This document shows positions 1 through 9,950 of a DNA stretch of 64,000 bases, piece by piece. The notes beneath the pieces are model-generated. The model did not search any database, was not told where the DNA came from, and saw only the letters and a list, made by a program, of their open reading frames with translations. The stretch's first letter is position 1, and each line of letters begins with the position of its first letter. The DNA is from Ureaplasma canigenitalium ATCC 51252 (lineage in GTDB: Bacteria > Bacillota_I > Bacilli_A > Mycoplasmatales > Mycoplasmoidaceae), in contig NZ_JONZ01000004.1 of assembly GCF_000712165.1 (NCBI RefSeq), positions 186,001 to 250,000 of the forward strand, read 5' to 3'. Made by a program: the position numbers and the translations under genes.

Positions 1-882
1 GCAATTCTTGTTATTGCCGCTTCTGATGGGATTATGGCTCAAACAAAGGAACACATCCTTCTAGCTCGTCAAGTAGGTGTTCCTAAGATTGTTGTATTCC
101 TTAACAAATGTGACTTCATGACTGATGGCGAAATGCAAGACCTTGTTGAAATGGAAGTTCGTGAACTTCTTAGCAAATACGGATATGATGGTGATAACAC
201 TCCAGTAATCCGTGGTTCTGCTCTTAAAGCACTTGAAGGCGACCCAGTTTGAGAAGCTAAGATTGAAGAATTAATGGACGCTGTTGATACTTGAATTCCA
301 TTACCTCAACGTGATACAGACAAACCATTCCTTCTTGCGATTGAAGATGTATTTACAATCTCAGGTCGTGGTACTGTTGTAACAGGACGTGTTGAACGTG
401 GTACTCTTAAATTAAATGATGAAGTTGAAATTGTTGGTCTAAAGGAAACTCAAAAAACAGTTGTAACTGGAATTGAAATGTTCCGTAAACAACTTGACAC
501 CGCTGAAGCTGGTGATAATGCTGGTATTCTTCTACGTGGTGTTAAGAAGGAAGACGTTGAACGTGGTCAAGTATTATGTAAACCAGGTTCAATTAACCCA
601 CACAGTAAGTTTACAGCTAAGGTATATATCCTTAAAAAAGAAGAAGGTGGACGTCATACACCAATCGTTTCAGGTTACCGTCCACAATTCTACTTTAGAA
701 CTACTGATGTGACAGGTGCAATTACTCTTCCAGCAGGAACTGAACTTGTGATGCCAGGGGATGACGTTGAAATCACAGTTGAATTAATTGCTCCAGTTGC
801 CATTGAAGACGGAAGTAAGTTCTCTATTCGTGAAGGTGGTAAGACAGTTGGTCACGGTAGTGTTATTCACACAACTAACTAA
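1..882 (+). CDS. tuf: Elongation factor Tu, 5' truncated by window edge
   Basis: EF-Tu is the GTPase that delivers aminoacyl-tRNA to the ribosome in the cytoplasm. The frame is open from base 1 and ends in TAA at 880-882, giving 293 residues of a family that is usually about 394, so roughly the first 100 residues, including the P-loop, lie outside the window. Visible landmarks are the guanine-specificity motif NKCD (codons near 103-114), then beta-barrel domains 2 and 3 with [13 protein letters not shown] and the terminal HGSVIHTTN. Two in-frame TGA codons (near 250 and 291) fall where EF-Tu has Trp, which shows genetic code 4. A terminator follows at once, so the next cluster is transcribed separately. 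Confidence 0.97.
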
Positions 883-907
883 TTTATATTAAAGTCATTA
901 AATAATG

Positions 908-935
908 AAAAAAAGGTGAGCAATCATCTTTTTTT
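908..935 (+). terminator. Rho-independent terminator of tuf
   Basis: Hairpin AAAAAAGGTGA / TCATCTTTTTT (one G-T pair) with a short loop, followed by a T-rich run. It lies 25 bases after the tuf stop. Confidence 0.75.
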
Positions 936-940
936 CTTTT

Positions 941-1093
941 ATCTCCTTTGACCGGTCACTAAAAACATGTTTTCATCTACTCTACTAGGTAGCGAAACAG
1001 CTGATATTCTGCTAAAAAGATGATGAAAAAACGATGAATTCTAATAAAATATATTAAATTGTTTTTATTTATTAAATATGTAAAAGGATTATT
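941..1093. other. Intergenic leader before the ATPase cluster, with imperfect inverted repeat
   Basis: Non-coding stretch between the tuf terminator and the X0 membrane gene. It holds an inverted repeat TTTTCATC (970-977) / GATGAAAA (1022-1029) and, inside it, short complementary pieces (GGTAGC and GCTA). The cluster's promoter is probably in the AT-rich 1040-1080 stretch, but I see no clean -35/-10 pair. The ribosome site AAAGGATT (1083-1090) belongs to the next gene. Confidence 0.3.
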
Positions 1094-2695
1094 GTGAAAA
1101 AAGTTATTAAAATCAGCGAAAGGATGGTCTTTGATGATACCTATAAGCTTGGTGGAGCATTGAAAGCTTCAACACCTGTCAAAGCTTATAAAGGTATCAT
1201 CCTTTTATCCTTATTCGCTTTTTGATTAACGATCTTAATCGATGCTAATAAAAGTATTTTCATGTCAGATCTTCTACCGGTTCGTAACTTCTTAAAAGTT
1301 ACTGACTTCTCAAATGAGCATTTTAACACGATTATACTTTTTAAATTTATCATTTTGTCTTTTGTTTTCTTCTATACGATTATTAAAAATTATCGGAATA
1401 TATATTTCCAGAAGGAACTAATTAAGCGCTATGGTGCTTGATTCTTTTTGTACTACAGTCTTACCGTTTCAGCATTTGGTTTAATTGTTGGTTATCACCC
1501 AATCCGGTCAACAACTTCCTTAACATACCAATACGCATCGTTGGTTTATATTTTGTTACCGTTATTTTTTGTTAATTTTGCTTATCATATTTACATCCAT
1601 ATACTAAAGCAAAAAACAGAACCACTTGCTTATAACAGAGTATGAAGTCTTTCAATTACCCTAATTAGTCAAGCACTTACCGCTGCTCTTGTGATTGCTT
1701 TTGTTTTGAGTTTTACGAAATCAAGTCTTTCCATACAAAATAACTTAAATCGAACTGACGGTAAGAACAACATTATTATTAATGAGTTTATTTTTAATAA
1801 CAACAAGGTTTATATTTATTTGCAACAGTTGTTCTCAGTAGCTTCTTCGAAAAACTTAAGCATCATTATCTTTGGTTTTATTGGAATTGGTGTTTTACTA
1901 GTTGGTATGAATACATCAGAAATTTTGTTTATTGCTTCAAAACAATACACATATCATTTCTTCCGTGATCAAATGGTAATCCTACTTGTTGTTTTTATTG
2001 CAATGTTATTGTGGTTCATCCAAGTACTTTCACTAACAATAGAAATACCACAATTTGAAATTATCAATAATAAGCAGGTTGTAAAACCAAGTTTATTTGT
2101 AAGACCTGACGAATTTAATAGTGTCCTTGGCGTACCTAATAAAAAAGACTTTGCTTATCTTACAAACATCTTATTTAGTTTTGTGATTCTCGCATCATAT
2201 CTTCTAATTAATTTCATGCCTAAAACAAAGCAACGAAGTGATGTTTTCCAAAATCTACAGTTCTCATTCTTCCAAACATTATTATGAGCAATTCTTGTTA
2301 TTTTTGATTTTGTTAACCGTAATTCATTTGTTGCTCTGCTTAATATTTTCTTTACATCAATTTGCTCTTTAACGATGTTAATCGTTCTTCTTACGAGTAA
2401 AAAAGTAATGAACTACCATGCGATTGTTTTTGTTTTAATTACTACAACATCGTTAATTCTTGTGCTCTTTAGTTATGGAGTTAATAACTTTTTAATTGTT
2501 CAAAATAATAAGAGTTTCGAAATTATTGACTCACGCTTTAACTTTACCCAAATCTTTAGCATTCTTACCCTAGTTTCATACTTCGGTTTCTTGCTTGCTA
2601 ACTCAATTCACATTAAGGTTGTTGTTTACCGTATTAATAAATTACAAAAGGTAATGAACGAAATGAAAAAAGAAGAGGTTGCCTATGAAAAATAA
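1094..2695 (+). CDS. F1-like X0 ATPase cluster, twelve-helix membrane protein
   Basis: First gene of the seven-gene F1-like X0 ATPase cluster. It encodes 533 residues and I count twelve hydrophobic segments spread over the whole length, for example GIILLSLFAFWLTILID at the start and FSILTLVSYFGFLLANSI at the end. Published Type 2 and Type 3 mycoplasma clusters contain exactly one protein with twelve predicted helices, assigned to the hypothetical X0 membrane sector, with no homologue outside mollicutes. The start is a GTG placed just after AAAGGATT; no in-frame ATG lies near. Several UGA codons are read as Trp. Its 3' end overlaps the next gene by 11 bases. Function is inferred from cluster position and topology, not from sequence motifs. 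Confidence 0.85.
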
Positions 2696-3197
2696 TAAAA
2701 AGAAAAATGAAATGAATCAGGTAGAAGAAAATAGTTTTGATTTATATCAGGAATATAACAACTTAAAAGAAGACGAAAACCTAGTAAGTTTTCGTCAACT
2801 ATGTGCGACAGCTCTTATTAAAAATAATTTAGGTTTCGATGATGAGCGTTATTTACAATTTGTTGAAAATGTAAACGATGCATTAAGAAGAAGAATTGAC
2901 CTTGTTTTTGATAACCTTGTTATTACCTTTAAAATTAATGAACGCTATAGTTTAATGCAACTTGCTCCTTATGTTTCAAAAACCCAAAATCCCAATGTCC
3001 CAGCTCTTACTTTAAAGAGTAAGATGGGAACTGATTTTGATGTTTTTTATAACACATTAAATCTTGAAATTAACCGTCTTCTTTCGAGCGGCTCATTACT
3101 TGAACTTGTTCCAAATACAATTATTTATTTCGATTTTAAAACAAACAATATGGTCTTACTTTTTGATCATTCACTAGTTTCTGACATTAAAGGATAA
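2685..3197 (+). CDS. F1-like X0 ATPase cluster, soluble protein of unknown fold
   Basis: A 170-residue charged protein without signal peptide or membrane segment, so probably cytoplasmic. It is the second gene of the cluster, where known clusters carry one protein with no recognisable relative; a role linking the catalytic head to the membrane part is a guess. The ATG at 2685 was chosen over an upstream in-frame TTG at 2679 because AAGAGG (2673-2678) sits at the right distance. It overlaps the preceding gene by 11 bases and is followed two bases later by the gamma-like gene, so translational coupling is likely. No motif is recognised. Confidence 0.75.
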   Translation: MKNNKKKNEMNQVEENSFDLYQEYNNLKEDENLVSFRQLCATALIKNNLGFDDERYLQFVENVNDALRRRIDLVFDNLVITFKINERYSLMQLAPYVSKTQNPNVPALTLKSKMGTDFDVFYNTLNLEINRLLSSGSLLELVPNTIIYFDFKTNNMVLLFDHSLVSDIKG

Positions 3198-3199
3198 TT

Positions 3200-4150
3200 A
3201 TGCAGTTAAAAGTACATATTGATCGAAAAAAGAATCTACAAAGCATCCTTCTTAAGGTTAATAATGACAAAAATATTTGTCTGATTGACATTATGAAGTT
3301 AAATAAGCGACTGAAACACTTCATTAATAGTTCTACACTTAACCGTCAATTAATCCTTACCCTAGACAAAAAATATCGTTTTCAAAACGAATTTATCGGT
3401 GATGATGTAACTAAGAAAACGAACGGTGAATTTATTAAAAAAGTCAAAAAAACCTTTTTAAGATCTCACCAATTAATCGTGTATATCACCGAAAACCAAA
3501 AGTTTTCAACCGACTCATATACCCGTTATGAAAAACTAATTAAGAAAATGATTAAAGAATCTCCGGCCGATTTTATCTGTATTGGAGAAAGAGCGGAGAA
3601 GTTTTGTCAAGAACACGGTTATAATGTTTTAAAATCATTTACTAATGATAAGAACGACCATAGCATTGCTCCTAAATTAGCAAAAATGGTTAAAATTATG
3701 TATCAAGAATTTAATTATGAAAAAGTAAATTTTGTTCTTAACTCAAACAAAAACTTTAATAATTATTTTACTATCCTACCAATTAAACATTTTGATGTTG
3801 ATAAGTTATTAAGTAAGGATGAAAAAAGTATCCTTGATAATGAAGATTATGACCGTTTCCTTAATTACAAAATTTATCCCGGAATTGATACTTACATTAA
3901 TTCCCAAATCAACATCTATATTGTTAATACAATTCAATCATTACTAATTGAATCGAGTTTTTACGAAGCAAAAACAAGACTTGTTAACTATAACCAAACA
4001 ACGAAAAACTTAGATGATCTCCTTCTTAAATTAAATAAAAAGATCATTAAGATTAAGCGGGAAAACGAAATAGAAGAAATTGTTCTTCTTACAAAGAGTG
4101 CTGATAATTTCTCTTTAGATTCTCCGCTGAAAGGAAAAGCAAATGGCTAA
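3200..4150 (+). CDS. F1-like ATPase gamma-like subunit
   Basis: Encodes 316 residues. The C-terminal helix is the informative part: residues about 257-300 (SFYEAKTRLVNYNQTTKNL, then NKKIIKIKRENEIEEIV) line up with the conserved end of F1 gamma subunits, where a long helix forms the rotating shaft (the A-M-x-x-A-T-x-N-A ... N-x-x-R-Q-x-x-I-T-x-E-I-x-E-I pattern). The middle is strongly diverged, as reported for these clusters. Start ATG at 3200 follows AAAGGAT (3188-3194). It overlaps the epsilon-like gene by 8 bases. It probably transmits ATP-driven rotation or conformational change from the alpha/beta-like head towards the X0 membrane part. Confidence 0.8.
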   Translation: MQLKVHIDRKKNLQSILLKVNNDKNICLIDIMKLNKRLKHFINSSTLNRQLILTLDKKYRFQNEFIGDDVTKKTNGEFIKKVKKTFLRSHQLIVYITENQKFSTDSYTRYEKLIKKMIKESPADFICIGERAEKFCQEHGYNVLKSFTNDKNDHSIAPKLAKMVKIMYQEFNYEKVNFVLNSNKNFNNYFTILPIKHFDVDKLLSKDEKSILDNEDYDRFLNYKIYPGIDTYINSQINIYIVNTIQSLLIESSFYEAKTRLVNYNQTTKNLDDLLLKLNKKIIKIKRENEIEEIVLLTKSADNFSLDSPLKGKANG

Positions 4151-4610
4151 GGATTTTAAAACAAGTACCCTTAATATCCACTTTCTTCATGGTAAGAAAA
4201 TGCACTTCCAGGTAGCTTCGCTTTTCTTTAATGACGATGAAGAAAATAACTGGTATACAATCGATAACAATAGTATATGTGCATATGAAGATATCCTTGT
4301 TAAAATAGTTGACCACATTGAGAAAAAAGAAATTTACGTCTTCCTTGTTAATACTACCATTGTGGTTGAGAACGATAGCATTGAAGTGACTACTACGAAT
4401 GAAATTAATTATTTTATTCGACGTAATACGAAGAAGAAACAGCACAAGAATTTGACTGATTTAAATGAACAAATTAATTATTTTCAATCAACCCGTGTCC
4501 TTGGGATAGACATTGAAGAAATGATCAATTTTGATGAGATTAAACATCAATATTATAAGAATAAATTGATTAATATTCTAAATCTAAAGGAGGAGTTTAA
4601 TTATGAATAA
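4143..4610 (+). CDS. F1-like ATPase epsilon-like subunit
   Basis: A 155-residue soluble protein. Its first ~90 residues look like the beta-sandwich of F1 epsilon: an opening strand pattern TLNIHFLHGKKMHF and a later IYVFLVNTTIVVENDSIEV, which resemble epsilon's start and its 'GG.. V..N.v.V' strand. The last 60 residues are helical and charged. Position between gamma-like and the secreted subunit agrees with published F1-like X0 clusters, which include one epsilon-like protein. The start ATG follows AAAGGA (4130-4135), and the gene overlaps both neighbours by 8 bases. The assignment rests on secondary-structure pattern and position, so it is less certain than alpha, beta and gamma. Confidence 0.7.
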   Translation: MAKDFKTSTLNIHFLHGKKMHFQVASLFFNDDEENNWYTIDNNSICAYEDILVKIVDHIEKKEIYVFLVNTTIVVENDSIEVTTTNEINYFIRRNTKKKQHKNLTDLNEQINYFQSTRVLGIDIEEMINFDEIKHQYYKNKLINILNLKEEFNYE

Positions 4611-6834
4611 AAAATGAAAAAAACTTGCTCTTTATTCTACCCTAATTCTCCCTATACTAGCTGTTGCTCCAGTTTCTTTAATTGCTGCTGGTGAGTCGAC
4701 TGACAATAAACCAAAAGACACTCCTGGACAAGGAAAAACATCACCTGGTAATGATAAGAAAGATGCTGATAAGAAGGATTCAGGAACAGCTGGAACCCCA
4801 CCTAAGAAGAAACAAAAAATCTTAAGTCCTGAGTTTGATACCTTTAAACGTCTTGTCCCAGGAACATTAAAGGAAGCTTTTGAAAAAGGATACGATGAAG
4901 CAATTAAATTTTTCGAAGCTCAAAGAAAAAAGCTCCTTGATAATAAGGAAATTGATTTTAAGAGCAAAATCGCTAAAATTCTTTACTTTAACGAGGTGCT
5001 TAACTTCCTTTATAAAAATAAAGAAGCTTTTCTAAAAGACCCTAAACTTTTTGGTGTTTTTACCATTTTTCCCAACATTATTGCGAATAATAAAGAATTT
5101 ACTAAGGGAAAAATTAAGTTTGACGGTAAAAACTTCGAAAAAATTGTGTTCGGTGAAGGAAAGAATAATGACGACTACGAGAGCATCATTCGACCAAACA
5201 CTGACGATAATATTGAGAAGTTCAATGAAAAAGAAAAGAATTTCCAAACCGCCGAGGAATTTAAAGCAACTCTAAAAGGATATGCGAATGGAATTGCAAA
5301 CGGTTTCCGTAAATTTGTCTTTGATGAAAAAAAGGATGATTTCAAGATTGACGAGAATACCACACTAGAAAATTTAAAAGATAAAGGTCTAAGTATTACT
5401 CCACCAAAAGGTTATAAGGATTGAGATTCTTACTTTAAGGAACGTCTTAGCAAGGAATTTACAAAATTCGACCTTGATCAAAATGTCGAGTTTACAAAAA
5501 AACTAGAGGAAGACGAACCAACACCAGAGCAACCAAAACCACCAAAACCACCTCTTCCTGGTCCAGAATTACCACCAACACCACCAGCTCCACCATTAAT
5601 CCCAGAAGACAACGATGTTGATACAACAATTCCAAAATTAGCAATTAACACCTTACAAGCTTGGGTTAAAAGTGAACATACAAACAAGAGTGCGGATGAT
5701 TTAATCGCTTTCTTTAATAGTGCGAAACCAATTGATAAAATTAGTGTTTCTGATCAAATTTTCTTCTTTGACAACCCAATTAACACTAGTTATAGTTACC
5801 AAGTTAATAGTCTAACCAAAGATGACAAAGGAAATGTTACAGCAATTATTCAAATTGCTGAAAAAGCTCATCCCGAACGTATTCGGTTCTATGCTAAGCG
5901 AGTCCTAATTGATAACCGTCCGCAATTCCGTACTTATAGTAAAATCCTTGAGACAACAAGTAATGAATTAAGACGTGATATTTTTGAAAAGTTCTATAAA
6001 GCGGTTGGTCTTGATGAAACTTATGACATTAGAAAGTTAAGAAATAAACGACAACAAGACCATCTCTTTAGTATGATTTCCGCTGCGAACCAAGTTTATA
6101 CTTCAAAAGACATATCATCAAATAAAGAAAAAACTTACTTGAAGTATGTCCGTGAATTTACCGAAACAGAAGACCTTGAAGATATTCTGCAAAAGGCTTC
6201 ATATGAAATAAAATACGAAGTTTTAACTTCACTTGCAAAAACCAGAATTTCTAACATTTTATTTTGGATTTTATGACAAAATGGCAATGCTTCTAATATC
6301 AATGCATTCCGTCAACAAATCAAGCAAAATAAAGAACAATATATGAAGGCCTTCCAGGATCAAGGTAAAGATATTTATATCCTTGATGATCTTCTTAATT
6401 ATCTTGATAACAACAACAACATATTACTTGCGAAAATCAATGCTCGACCTTTTGATTACATCCAAGGGGTATCAGAAATGCTTGACCAATTTAAAGTTGT
6501 TAATGATGCCATGCTTCTTCTCTCTGAGTTGCTAACAAACGTTGTGTTTGATAGTACGAAAGAAGAGAATCGAAAGATGTTTGAAAAATCGTATACTAAT
6601 GCTTCCACTATGATTAAAGAAAGTTATCACGAACAAGCAAACTTCTTTATTATCTTTGGATCAATTACACTTGCTTTAAGTGCGATTTCACTAGTTGCTA
6701 CACTTGCTTATAGTGTTAGTCGTATGAAATTACTGAAATCAAAGAAAAATGTCTGAAGAATTATGATTGCTATCGCAATCGTTTCAGCTTTAATCATATG
6801 CATTGGTATCGCTCTTATTGCGATTGGAGTCTAG
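4603..6834 (+). CDS. F1-like X0 ATPase cluster, three-helix surface-exposed protein with proline-rich linker
   Basis: Encodes 743 residues. Residues about 6-30 are a hydrophobic signal or anchor helix (TLILPILAVAPVSLIAA), followed by a Lys/Asp-rich stretch. A proline-rich segment covers residues about 305-334 (repeated PxPP). Two further membrane helices lie at the very C-terminus (about 683-708 and 718-741). The large middle part is therefore expected outside the cell. Published clusters contain one protein with three predicted membrane helices, which this matches. The ribosome site AAAGGAGGA (4586-4594) is the strongest in the cluster, suggesting high output. Several in-frame TGA codons are Trp. 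Likely an X0 component that contacts extracellular partners such as MIB; this is inference. Confidence 0.8.
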
Positions 6835-6843
6835 GGGGATTTT

Positions 6844-8382
6844 ATGAATAATTTAAATAACAAACCAAAGGTCAATGCGGTCTTTGGTTACATTATTGAG
6901 GTTGTTGGCGAGTATCCATATCGTCAAAAACAAATTTTTAAAACGAAAAATGTCGATGATGCTCGATTGATATTAATTAGTGCTTCATCCGACAAAGCTT
7001 ATTTACTGCTTGATAACGGTAAGTTTGATATTAAAGTCGGTGACGAACTAATCGAAATCGAAGTTAGTAACCATATCTATACATCTGATGAACAATTCGG
7101 TAATGTTATTGACATTAACGGAAACATTGTGCTTCCTATCCAAAAGAAAGTGGTTGTTGACACAAACGGATATTCATCACCAACATTCGGTTCAACACAC
7201 GACTTAATGAAGGTTAAAACACTTGATACTCAACTTTACACAGGAATCGTTGTTGTTGACCTTCTTATCCCGATTGGTAAAGGTCAACGGGAATTGATTA
7301 TTGGTGACCGTGGTACTGGTAAAACCCATATGGCTCTTAATACAATTATTAATCAAAGTCGTCGTGGAGTTAAGTCAATTTATGTTTCAATCGGTCAAAA
7401 ACGAGAAGACATTTCCCGTATTTATAGTGTTTTAAAACATTACGATGCGATGAAAAATACCATTATTATCGATGCTCCATCAACTTCAGCTTACCAACAA
7501 TATTTAGCTCCATATATCGGGATGGCACATGCGGAAAACATTTCGCATAAAGACGATGTATTAATCATTTTTGATGACCTTACAAAGCATGCTAACATCT
7601 TCCGTGAAATCGCTCTACTAACTGATAAACCAGTCGGAAAAGAGGCGATGCCAGGTGATATGTTCTTCGCTCACTCATCCCTTCTTGAACGTGCTGGGTC
7701 TTTCAAGGATAAGAAGACAATTACTGCTCTTCCAATCATTAAAACCGTTGATGGTGACATTACTAGTTTAATTGCTTCAAATGTTATTAGTATTACAGAT
7801 GGACAAATCGTAACGAGTAGTGACCTTTATGCTCAAGGTGTTTTACCTGCAATTAACATTGACCTTTCTGTGTCAAGAACAGGTTCAAGTGTTCAGACAA
7901 GAACAATCACTAAAGTAGCTGGTGAAGTTAATAAAACTTTCCGTGCTTACAAGCGTCATCTTAAACTTGCGAACCTTGACTATGACTTTAATAAAGAAAC
8001 AACCGCACTGCTTAAAAAAGGTAAACTGATTGATAAGATGTTTAATCAAAAGGGATATAGTTTATACTCAGATAAGTTTATCCTTCTTACATCAAAACTA
8101 ATTACCTGAAACATCCTTTCTGGGATTGATAATCAACAAAAAGCTCTCGAATTTATTAATTTATTAATTAATACTAATAAAGAAGCGAGTCAGCACTATG
8201 AGACTATCTTAATGAATAAGAAACATGATGAAAAACTACTGCGTGATTATTTCGCATATAGTTTACTGCAATATAGCAACTACCTTGGATTGAATTGACA
8301 CATCGAAGTTGAAAATGAGTTTGTACCATTTGACAAAGAATATCTTGATTTCATCGTTGAGAAGCTAGGAGATAAGAAATAA
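6844..8382 (+). CDS. F1-like ATPase alpha-like subunit
   Basis: A 512-residue homologue of F1 ATPase alpha. The Walker A motif GDRGTGKT is at residues 154-161 (GDRQTGKT in true alpha), DDLTKHA follows as in alpha, and ISITDGQI plus the SVSRTGSS stretch with the arginine finger are preserved. The N-terminal ~90 residues and the C-terminus are diverged from housekeeping alpha, as expected of Type 2/3 clusters. The real proton-linked atpA operon is not in this window. AGGGGGAT precedes the ATG. UGA codons at about 8107 and 8296 encode Trp. The stop TAA shares its last A with the ATG of the beta-like gene, so the pair is translationally coupled. Confidence 0.93.
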
Positions 8383-9773
8383 TGGCAAAGTTTACAAAGA
8401 TTTGAAGTGATGTTGTCGAAGTATCATTCAAAGATAACGAGCTTCCTAAAATTAATACCATTTTAACAACCCATAATGATATGACCCACTTGCTTGTAAA
8501 AAGAATCATTGATGGGAACACTGCTCGTGCCATCATCATTAAATCAAGCAAAGACATTGCTCTTAATGACGAAATTACAATTACCAACAAGAGTTTTATG
8601 GTTCCTGTAGGGAATGGTTCGAAGAATAACCTTTATTCGATCGACGGTATTCCGATGCTAAAAGATCGTCAAGCTAATCCGATTTATGTTGAAATGGATT
8701 CAACAATTAACAATACCCGTTTCCTTAACCAGAAGGTACATATCGTACAAACTGGAATCAAAGCAATCGACTTTTTTATGCCAATTATTAAAGGTAGTAA
8801 GCTTGGTATCTTTGGTGGTGCTGGAGTTGGAAAAACGGTTTTAATGAAGGAAATTATTTTCAATGTAAACCGTATCAAAGAAGCTTCATCTAACATTTTT
8901 ATTGGGTCTGGTGAACGAAGTCGTGAGGGTGTTGAGTTACTAAACGAACTTGAAAGTTCAAACTTAATGAAGAGTTCAGTAATGTATGTTTCAAAGATGA
9001 ACGAAAGTCCTGGTGCTCGGATGTCAATTGTTCCCATCGGGATTACAGCAGCGGAGTACCTTCGTGATAATAACAAGGAAGATGTCCTTCTTTTTATTGA
9101 TAACATCTACCGTTTCGTTCAAGCAGAAAACGAAGTTTCAGCTTCCCTTGGGAAGCGTCCTTCTGTTGGGGGATACCAATCTACCCTTGAGAGTGATGTC
9201 TCTCATGTAGAAGAACGTATGTTTAAAAATGAAAACGGTTCAATCACTAGTTTCCAAACGATCTTCCTTCCAATGGATGACCTTTCTGACCCAAGTGCGG
9301 TGGCTGTTTTTAACCACCTTGACGGTAACTTAGTATTAAGTCGAGCTCAAAGTGCAAAAAACATTTTCCCAGCTTTTGACCCACTTGCCTCTTCTTCAAA
9401 CTCAGTTGATGAAAAAATTATTGGAAAACGACATTACGATGCCATTTTTGAAGTAAGAAAAATCCTAAAACGTTATAAAGAACTTGAAGATGTCATCCTA
9501 ATTCTTGGTTTTGACGAACTTGATGAACAAAGTAAAATCGTTGTTAAAAAAGCACTACAACTTGAAAACTTTTTCACTCAAAACTTCTTTATGACTGAAC
9601 ACTTTACCAAAGAAAAAGGTCAATTCGTACCACTTCACGAGACGGTTGAATCAGTCATTCGTATTCTTGAAGGAAAATATATTAACCAATCCCCTGAAAT
9701 CTTTAGTTACATCGGTTCAAACAAGGACATTCCAACCGATGAAATGCTTGAAGAGATGGCCAAAAATAAATAA
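8382..9773 (+). CDS. F1-like ATPase beta-like (catalytic) subunit
   Basis: A 463-residue F1 beta homologue. Walker A GGAGVGKT is at residues 145-152, the catalytic glutamate is kept in GERSREG (Glu at about 178), and Walker B plus the downstream block (LLFIDNIYRF, then SLGKRPSVGGYQSTL) are close to canonical beta. ATP hydrolysis is therefore expected to be intact. The protein ends soon after the helical C-terminal domain. The true start is the ATG at 8382; a downstream methionine at 8481 would cut off the N-terminal barrel, and an in-frame TGA (Trp) at about 8403 separates them. It is the last gene of the ATPase cluster. In the motile species M. mobile, related Type 2 alpha/beta proteins power gliding. 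Confidence 0.94.
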
Positions 9774-9950
9774 TTTTCAACGAATAATATTGGAAATTAT
9801 GGTGAAACACTATTAAAAATATTGCAAAAACCTACTATTTTTCATTGATGTTGTTCATCATCCATCCGATTTTATTAAAATAGAAATATAGTTTTAAATA
9901 TCAATATTAATGGCGAATAACAAGAACAATTCTATAAAGGATTATTATCT
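9774..9950. other. Intergenic region between ATPase cluster and MIB
   Basis: 177 AT-rich bases without an open frame of note. No clear terminator follows the beta-like gene, so read-through into MIB is possible. The MIB ribosome site AAAGGAT (about 9937-9943) lies at the end. I see no convincing promoter hexamers. Confidence 0.3.

Noticed and set aside
970-1029. Inverted repeat upstream of the ATPase cluster as a riboswitch or small RNA
   Set aside because: The pairing is only 8 bp with long spacing, and no known riboswitch core is recognisable; kept only as a note in the intergenic entry.
4089-4445. 118-residue minus-strand open frame opposite the epsilon-like gene
   Set aside because: The plus-strand gene fits the cluster with overlaps and a ribosome site; the antisense frame has no support.
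8684-9106. 140-residue minus-strand open frame inside the beta-like ATPase gene
   Set aside because: The plus strand encodes strongly conserved F1 beta motifs here; the antisense frame has no recognisable features.
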